64,000 bases of DNA from Strigamia acuminata (Eukaryota > Arthropoda > Chilopoda > Geophilomorpha > Linotaeniidae). The notes under the pieces are model-generated. The model was not told the origin of the DNA. It saw only the letters and a program-made list of their open reading frames with translations, and ran no database searches. The position numbers and the translations under genes were made by a program. Position 1 is the stretch's first letter; each line of letters begins with the position of its first letter. Below, piece by piece: positions 61,701 through 64,000 of the stretch. Location: the NCBI GenBank assembly GCA_949358305.1, contig OX442316.1:1922001-1986000 (forward strand), written 5' to 3'.

Positions 61701-63774
61701 AAAGCCGTTGATCATCGGATTCCATCATTGCGCCGATTTAAGCCACGGTCAATGGCTGTTGCGTGTACTTAGCAGCGAAGGGTCATCTTCGCTATGGCTT
61801 CCTCTAGTCACTCTAGGCCATGAGACTATCAATACACCTGCATTTTGCCAGATGGATATGGACATGTGTTATGTTATGACTGAACAGATGAGTCGTTTGG
61901 CTCTGGTTGGAGAGTCCATTAGTGGCAGCAGAGCGGTGAAGACATTGCAGTTGGCGGCATTTGCACCCATGTATCAACAGTCGCTCGAATACAGCCTGCG
62001 TGTATATTGTATAGAGAAAACACCAGCATCCATTGAAGGAGTTATGCAAATTGAGAAAAAGTTGGGAGGCCAACTTTTGGATACGCCAGAGCCTATACAG
62101 TTCCAAGATGGCGGATCAAGCCTGTGTCTTTGCCTTGAAAACTTGGGACCCGGCTGGAGGAGTAAAACTGGGGCAAATTACCAAGTATGGAATTAGTGGT
62201 TTTTGGAAGTGATTTGGTCCTAATGTTGTTGTATTTTCAGGAAATTCCGTTTCGCCATGTGTGGAATTGCACCCAAAATTATCTACACTGCTCTTTTACG
62301 TTGGAGCAAGTAGAACTATCGAAGTCGAAATTATCCTGTAGGATTCTTATACACCAGAAAGGAATCCAAGCCAACAGACAGGTATAAATAAAAACATCAA
62401 CTGCCATTCTTTTCTCCTGAAACAAGAGTTTTGAGTACAATATTTGTTTACTCCACTATGTGTAAATCTAACTTTTGTTTCTTTTGTTTTAAGGTTTTGA
62501 GCATAAACTGCCACGTTGGTAACAAAACACAACAAAGTCCTGCATTAGTCCATCCGCTGCGGACATCAACTGTCACATCTAGTTCTGGTTGCAGTTCTCT
62601 AGTTACTCTGGAAGCGTCACAAACAGCGTTTAGGATATCTTCGCATTTAAGGAGAAAACTGAGACATTCTTTGGACCCACCAACACCTACTGGCCATGAC
62701 TGGAGAATGTTGGCCATGTTGTTAAATGTTGATAGGTACAAAAATATAACTCCTTGCTAGTACTGTCAAACAGATACCTTGCCTGCCTCTCAATCAGGCG
62801 ACAAAGTAACCGGTTAAAGTCCAGAAAAGAACTCGCTTAAGTAGAGTTGCAAGTGACTAGGCCTGTACGATTATTTTCCCAAGCGAATATGAATGCGATA
62901 TGCAGTGTTGTATCTCGTCCACTAAATTGTGAACGCGTTCAAGTTCGCGTTCACAAACGTGTGAACGCGTTCGCATTCACTAAAATTTTTTTCAAAGTGA
63001 ACTAAGTTCAAGTTCATGAACTTGAATTAAAAGTTTACGTTCATTTATTCGATTTTTTTTTAGAAATTAAAATGTTTTTTGTTTCATTTTGTGGATTGCA
63101 GATGACAAAAAAAAAACACTTTTTTTTTTTAGTAAAGCAGTCCTTTGCATCGCTTTCATGGCTGTTTTAGTTGTAAATAATGATTAGAAATGAATGTTTT
63201 GATGATGAAAACGTCCACTAAACATTTAAACTAACATTTTTGCAACGTTTTCATCATCAAACATGGTGAATGGAAACTTCGTTCAAGTTCACTCCTAAAA
63301 ATAAACAAAGTTCGAATTTTTCGAAGTCGTTCGACACAACTCTGGCGATATGGCAGTCGAATACGCGATACACAAATCCAATCGCACAGGCCTACGAGCA
63401 ACCAAATCGACTCCTACTATCCCCATCGTGATAATTGGCTTAGCCGATGATGCGTTATCACGTGTCACCAATTATTCATATCAAAATGACACATTAGAGT
63501 CACCCGGTTTACAGCCCGGCTTAGACGCATAACTAATATATTTCTTTAACAATTTTGGACATCTGCCCGCAGCCTTATTGAAGGAACTTTTTTTCATTTC
63601 AGGTACATTAACTATTTTGCAACCAAGTCCAGTCCTACCGACCACATTTTGGACTTGTGGGAAGCACGCAACCGCGAAACCGGAGCCATAGCGGAGTTCC
63701 TCGGCTATCTACGCGCGATGGGCCGCGCCGAATTGGTGGTAGCAGTTGAAAAGGAAATGGGATCTTGGCTTTGA
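40667..63774 (+). CDS. unc5: UNC5 netrin receptor, complete gene
   Basis: UNC5 is a single-pass receptor that turns netrin binding into axon repulsion and cell-migration or death signals. Fourteen coding exons with consistent AG/GT borders and phases: 40667-40718, 41844-42188, 44105-44395, 49534-49701, 52690-52725, 52814-52831, 55269-55433, 55497-55556, 57072-57221, 59638-60126, 61643-62184, 62241-62381, 62494-62735, 63603-63774. They join to 956 aa. Domains: signal peptide (1-17), Ig1 (about 18-132), Ig2 (133-229), TSP1-1 (230-285), an 18-aa microexon linker, TSP1-2 (304-358), a stalk, TM (about 390-412), ZU5 from about 545, UPA, and a C-terminal death domain (about 857-950). This is the full UNC5 architecture at the family's usual length. 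The exon count excludes any noncoding 5' exon. Large introns are filled with repeats and small transposons. Confidence 0.93.
41844..42188 (+). CDS. unc5: UNC5 exon 2 (Ig1)
   Basis: Begins [10 protein letters not shown] and reads [19 protein letters not shown], the UNC5 N-terminal hallmark. Ig cysteines are in LKCRAES and [13 protein letters not shown]. Donor GCAT|GTAAGT. Confidence 0.9.
42218..42700. repeat. Three-unit repeat with ACGGGAAA...TTTCCCGT hairpins
   Basis: The motif ACGGGAAAT starts at 42224, 42418 and 42618. Each is followed 60-70 bp later by a TTTTCCCGT-like partner (the third reads TTTTGCCGT). Between them is a conserved GC-rich loop with words such as CGATGCGT and TTCGG. The period is 194 and 200 bp. 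It lies at the start of intron 2, just after the Ig1 donor. Confidence 0.75.
42701..43554. other. UNC5 intron 2, no further feature
   Basis: T-rich intronic DNA. The short open frames show no domain. Confidence 0.4.
43555..43735. repeat. 20-bp minisatellite in UNC5 intron 2
   Basis: Nine near-perfect units of AAGAAATTGAATTTTGATGT, then degenerate ATTTTAAT/AATTC words to about 43930. Confidence 0.9.
44105..44395 (+). CDS. unc5: UNC5 exon 3 (Ig2)
   Basis: Follows CACTTGCAG. Encodes [20 protein letters not shown], then the I-set Ig domain with [20 protein letters not shown] and [13 protein letters not shown]. It ends TACG|GTAAGT. The phase-1 join to exons 2 and 4 is exact. Confidence 0.9.
44441..44688. 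mobile_element. Inverted-repeat element invaded by a non-LTR 3' end
   Basis: CATATTCGATTAATTAGTTG at 44441-44460 is matched by its exact reverse complement at 44669-44688. Between them, 44526-44659 holds (ATTT)n and then CACTCCAGTGGAGTAAGATA and further sequence matching the 3' end of the non-LTR element at 7156-7300. This copy therefore sits in the same (minus) orientation and is truncated to its 3' end. Confidence 0.65.
44689..45955. other. UNC5 intron 3, no clear feature
   Basis: Unique-looking intronic DNA. A C-rich patch with GGGGGAGGGGTT lies near 45180. No exon seen. Confidence 0.4.
45956..46480. repeat. 31-bp minisatellite and related words in UNC5 intron 3
   Basis: Four to five units containing ATCAGTTTTAGACAAAAACT and AAAGTGAAATA at 45970-46110, then looser repeats of GAAACACCAAAAACCAT to about 46480. 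Confidence 0.75.
47285..47480. repeat. 20-bp minisatellite in UNC5 intron 3
   Basis: About nine units of CCCGTTTTACTCGTTTTAGA with one shortened unit, flanked by older CCCGTTTT words from 47215 to 47580. Confidence 0.9.
48715..49144. mobile_element. 430-bp foldback transposon in UNC5 intron 3
   Basis: The left arm TATACTCGAGTTGCACTCAA (48715-48779 in full) is the reverse complement of 49081-49144 with one or two mismatches. The inside is A/T-rich with no open frame. A diverged copy of the left arm plus about 45 further bp recurs at 58817-58931. Confidence 0.8.
49165..49533. other. hAT-like remnant and intron end
   Basis: GTTCACACTAGACCAGAAGTCGGCAAAT starts near 49157. It shares its first 16 bp with the flank of the hAT-type element at 56033 and has a decayed form of that element's end (CAGAAGTCGGCAA versus CAGGGGTCGGCAA). 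No far end was found. Confidence 0.4.
49534..49701 (+). CDS. unc5: UNC5 exon 4 (first thrombospondin type-1 repeat)
   Basis: [20 protein letters not shown] and [24 protein letters not shown] is the TSP1 tryptophan motif and all six cysteines are present. It ends CCTC|GTAAGT, phase 1. Confidence 0.92.
49702..50599. other. UNC5 intron 4, first part
   Basis: AT-rich intronic DNA with no exon or clear repeat. Confidence 0.35.
50600..51301. mobile_element. 700-bp non-autonomous DNA transposon, GAGAGTTTGC family
   Basis: Inverted ends: TAGAGAGTTGCGGACATGCC at 50600 and the reverse complement of TAGAGAGTTTGCAGACATGC at 51301. Matching continues about 55 bp inward, and TA flanks both sides. No transposase frame. 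The inside carries one GGGGCCC-type word pair near 50920-50950. Confidence 0.7.
51302..52198. other. UNC5 intron 4, middle part
   Basis: No exon supported. The words TTGCAATATATTGTTTG(T/C)GATAT near 51976 recur near 52167 and 52433-52510. Confidence 0.35.
52199..52430. mobile_element. Foldback element, about 232 bp
   Basis: Arms of about 80 bp: GTTAAAAAAAACTGGACCCT...TTTTGCCACTAGGTGAAACA on the left, and the reverse complement ending TTTTTTTTAAC on the right. It sits inside a TTGCAATGTATTGTTTGCGA-type repeat that continues on both sides. Confidence 0.75.
52690..52725 (+). CDS. unc5: UNC5 microexon 5 (36 nt)
   Basis: Bounded by TCTGTGTAG and GTAAGT. Encodes [12 protein letters not shown] in the phase-1 frame set by exon 4. 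Length 36 and phase 1-1 mean that inclusion or skipping both keep the frame. Confidence 0.65.
52814..52831 (+). CDS. unc5: UNC5 microexon 6 (18 nt)
   Basis: Bounded by CCGCACCTAG and GTGAGT. Encodes DREITV in phase 1-1. It lies 88 bp after microexon 5 and feeds directly into the TSP1-2 exon (AVDGRW). Confidence 0.6.
53483..53890. mobile_element. CAGTGTTG-family DNA transposon, copy 1
   Basis: Ends CAGTGTTGTAATTTGTTCAC and GTTCGCAGCAACACTG. The subterminal DNA is full of GTTCACG/CGTTCAC words in both orientations. No open frame. A second copy is at 62902-63343. Confidence 0.6.
54361..54773. mobile_element. 413-bp non-autonomous DNA transposon, GAGAGTTTGC family
   Basis: TAGAGAGTTTGCGCGATGCA at the left and the reverse complement of TAGAGAGTTTGCGGGATGCA at the right, flanked by TA. 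It shares its terminal motif with the element at 50600. The inside has a second hairpin (GATACACTA...TAGTGTATC). Confidence 0.75.
55269..55433 (+). CDS. unc5: UNC5 exon 7 (second thrombospondin type-1 repeat)
   Basis: [20 protein letters not shown] and [20 protein letters not shown]. It ends CGGC|GTAAGA, phase 1-1. The third cysteine sits in PDC rather than the usual RTC, as in some divergent TSP1 repeats. Confidence 0.92.
55497..55556 (+). CDS. unc5: UNC5 exon 8 (60-nt stalk exon)
   Basis: Encodes [20 protein letters not shown] between TSP1-2 and the membrane segment. Acceptor TTCACAG, donor GAAG|GTAATT, phase 1-1, so it could also be a cassette exon. Confidence 0.75.
56033..56165. mobile_element. 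133-bp hAT-type MITE with 8-bp target duplication
   Basis: Ends CAGGGGTCGGCAACC and GGTTGCCGACCCCTG are perfect 15-bp inverted repeats. CACTAGAC immediately flanks both sides, the 8-bp target duplication expected for hAT elements. No coding capacity. It lies in UNC5 intron 8. Confidence 0.9.
57072..57221 (+). CDS. unc5: UNC5 exon 9 by coding order (transmembrane segment)
   Basis: [15 protein letters not shown] and then [19 protein letters not shown], followed by the basic stop-transfer RRKGRD and PYDDVAES. Phase 1-1, donor TCTG|GTAAGT. This is the ninth coding exon when both microexons are counted. Confidence 0.92.
57222..58810. other. UNC5 intron, no clear feature
   Basis: No exon. Scattered CGCCATCTTGG (about 58178) and GCTGCCATTTTG (about 57329) words resemble YY1/Pho sites. 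A GC-rich patch is near 57650-57730. Confidence 0.35.
58817..58931. repeat. Partial copy of the 48.7-kb foldback arm
   Basis: Starting at GGAATTGCACTCAAAAAGGC, about 110 bp match 48721-48832 in the same orientation, including GTAGTGATCCGGAAAAGTAG. Confidence 0.75.
58945..59090. repeat. Tc1-like repeat, left member of an inverted pair
   Basis: Ends at ...TTTTTTTTGTCCACGACTGTA. Its reverse complement begins TACAGTCGTGGACAAAAAAA, a Tc1/mariner-type terminus next to a TA. It is the near-perfect reverse complement of 60642-60788. Confidence 0.75.
59638..60126 (+). CDS. unc5: UNC5 juxtamembrane and ZU5-start exon (489 nt)
   Basis: Tenth coding exon. Encodes a Ser/Pro-rich cytosolic stretch ([20 protein letters not shown]) and the start of the ZU5 domain ([38 protein letters not shown]). 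Acceptor TTCTTCAG, donor TCAG|GTAATA. Phase 1-1, so skipping would keep the frame but remove 163 residues and break ZU5. Confidence 0.92.
60642..60788. repeat. Tc1-like repeat, right member of an inverted pair
   Basis: Begins TGTACAGTCGTGGACAAAAA and runs to CAATGGAT, mirroring 58945-59090 with few mismatches. The two members flank the 489-nt exon at similar distances (about 548 and 516 bp). Confidence 0.75.
61010..61302. mobile_element. hAT-like MITE, about 290 bp, decayed
   Basis: GGGTTCCCAAACTTTTTAGC at the left and GTTGGGAAACGCTG at the right form imperfect inverted ends. TTAAAG flanks both sides, consistent with an old target duplication. No frame. Confidence 0.5.
61643..62184 (+). CDS. 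unc5: UNC5 exon (ZU5 end and UPA domain)
   Basis: Begins [19 protein letters not shown], matching the second half of ZU5, then the UPA region. Acceptor TCTCCACAG, donor TACCAA|GTATGG, phase 0. The open frame continues a few codons into the intron to 62196. Confidence 0.92.
62241..62381 (+). CDS. unc5: UNC5 exon (UPA to death-domain linker)
   Basis: [20 protein letters not shown] to [10 protein letters not shown], then CAG|GTATAA, phase 0-0. IPF..VW is a conserved UNC5 UPA motif. Confidence 0.9.
62494..62735 (+). CDS. unc5: UNC5 exon (death domain, first half)
   Basis: [20 protein letters not shown], then [16 protein letters not shown] and [15 protein letters not shown], the first helices of the death domain. 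Donor ATAG|GTACAA, phase 2. Confidence 0.9.
62902..63343. mobile_element. CAGTGTTG-family DNA transposon, copy 2
   Basis: CAGTGTTGTATCTCGTCCAC at the left and GACACAACTCTG at the right. Internal GAACGCGTTC and AAGTTCATGAACTT palindromes resemble copy 1. It lies in the last UNC5 intron. Confidence 0.55.
63603..63774 (+). CDS. unc5: UNC5 last exon (death domain, second half)
   Basis: Completes the death domain: [20 protein letters not shown] and [20 protein letters not shown], ending GSWL and TGA at 63772-63774. The 3' UTR continues past the window; no AATAAA is visible before 64000. Confidence 0.92.
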
Positions 63775-64000
63775 ACCCAAACGTTTGATCCGTGTGAATC
63801 TATGCAAATAGTTCTTGGGCATGCCTAGACTCAAAGACAGTCCCCAAGAAGAAGAAAGTGCAGTTTTTGGCGCCATCAATGCATTTAATAGTGTGTATTA
63901 CTACATCATGAGTTGAATTTTCAAACAAACATTGCCTTTACTAGTGTTTGGAGAATGGACTTTTGCAGGGAAGCGAGGAAAGCTCAATATCTCTGACCGG

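Overview
The window looks like nuclear DNA of a protostome animal, most probably an arthropod. The evidence is a single-exon protostome-type Toll receptor with two cysteine clusters, a pickpocket-like DEG/ENaC channel gene, a metabotropic-glutamate-receptor-like class C GPCR and a complete UNC5 netrin receptor gene, all with GT-AG introns. The DNA is AT-rich, loaded with minisatellites, and carries many small DNA transposons (hAT-like, Tc1-like and foldback types), non-LTR retrotransposon pieces and one very young Ty3/gypsy element. I cannot fix the species from sequence alone.

Layout. About 0.9-3.8 kb, minus strand: a DEG/ENaC channel whose last visible exon runs from the second membrane segment of one channel straight into the first membrane segment of another. 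4.5-8.6 kb: two pieces of a non-LTR retrotransposon sharing a near-identical 393-bp reverse transcriptase block, with the orphan last exon of an SLC22-type transporter between them (6.66-6.83 kb, plus strand). 8.86-11.25 kb: a large 18-bp satellite. 11.6-16.8 kb, minus strand: a class C GPCR in six coding exons (793 aa as modelled), with a 13-bp GATA-motif array and a 125-bp foldback in its first intron. 19.16-27.5 kb, plus strand: a Toll-like receptor split by a 5,531-bp Ty3/gypsy element whose two 353-bp LTRs look identical and which is flanked by the 5-bp duplication ATCTC. 27.5-40.2 kb: no convincing large gene; repeats and GC-rich islands, including a six-unit array of YY1/Pho-like sites and an inverted pair of GGGCCCC minisatellites. 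40.67-63.77 kb, plus strand: a complete UNC5 gene in 14 coding exons (956 aa as modelled), including two in-frame microexons of 36 and 18 nt between its two thrombospondin repeats.

The genes do not form an operon or a shared pathway. The most informative points are the tandem DEG/ENaC fusion, the fresh retrotransposon knockout of a Toll gene, the UNC5 microexons, the inverted Tc1-like repeats on both sides of UNC5 exon 9, and the periodic YY1/Pho-site array. Exon borders were placed by eye from splice motifs and reading phase. Repeat identities are visual judgements, not computed alignments.
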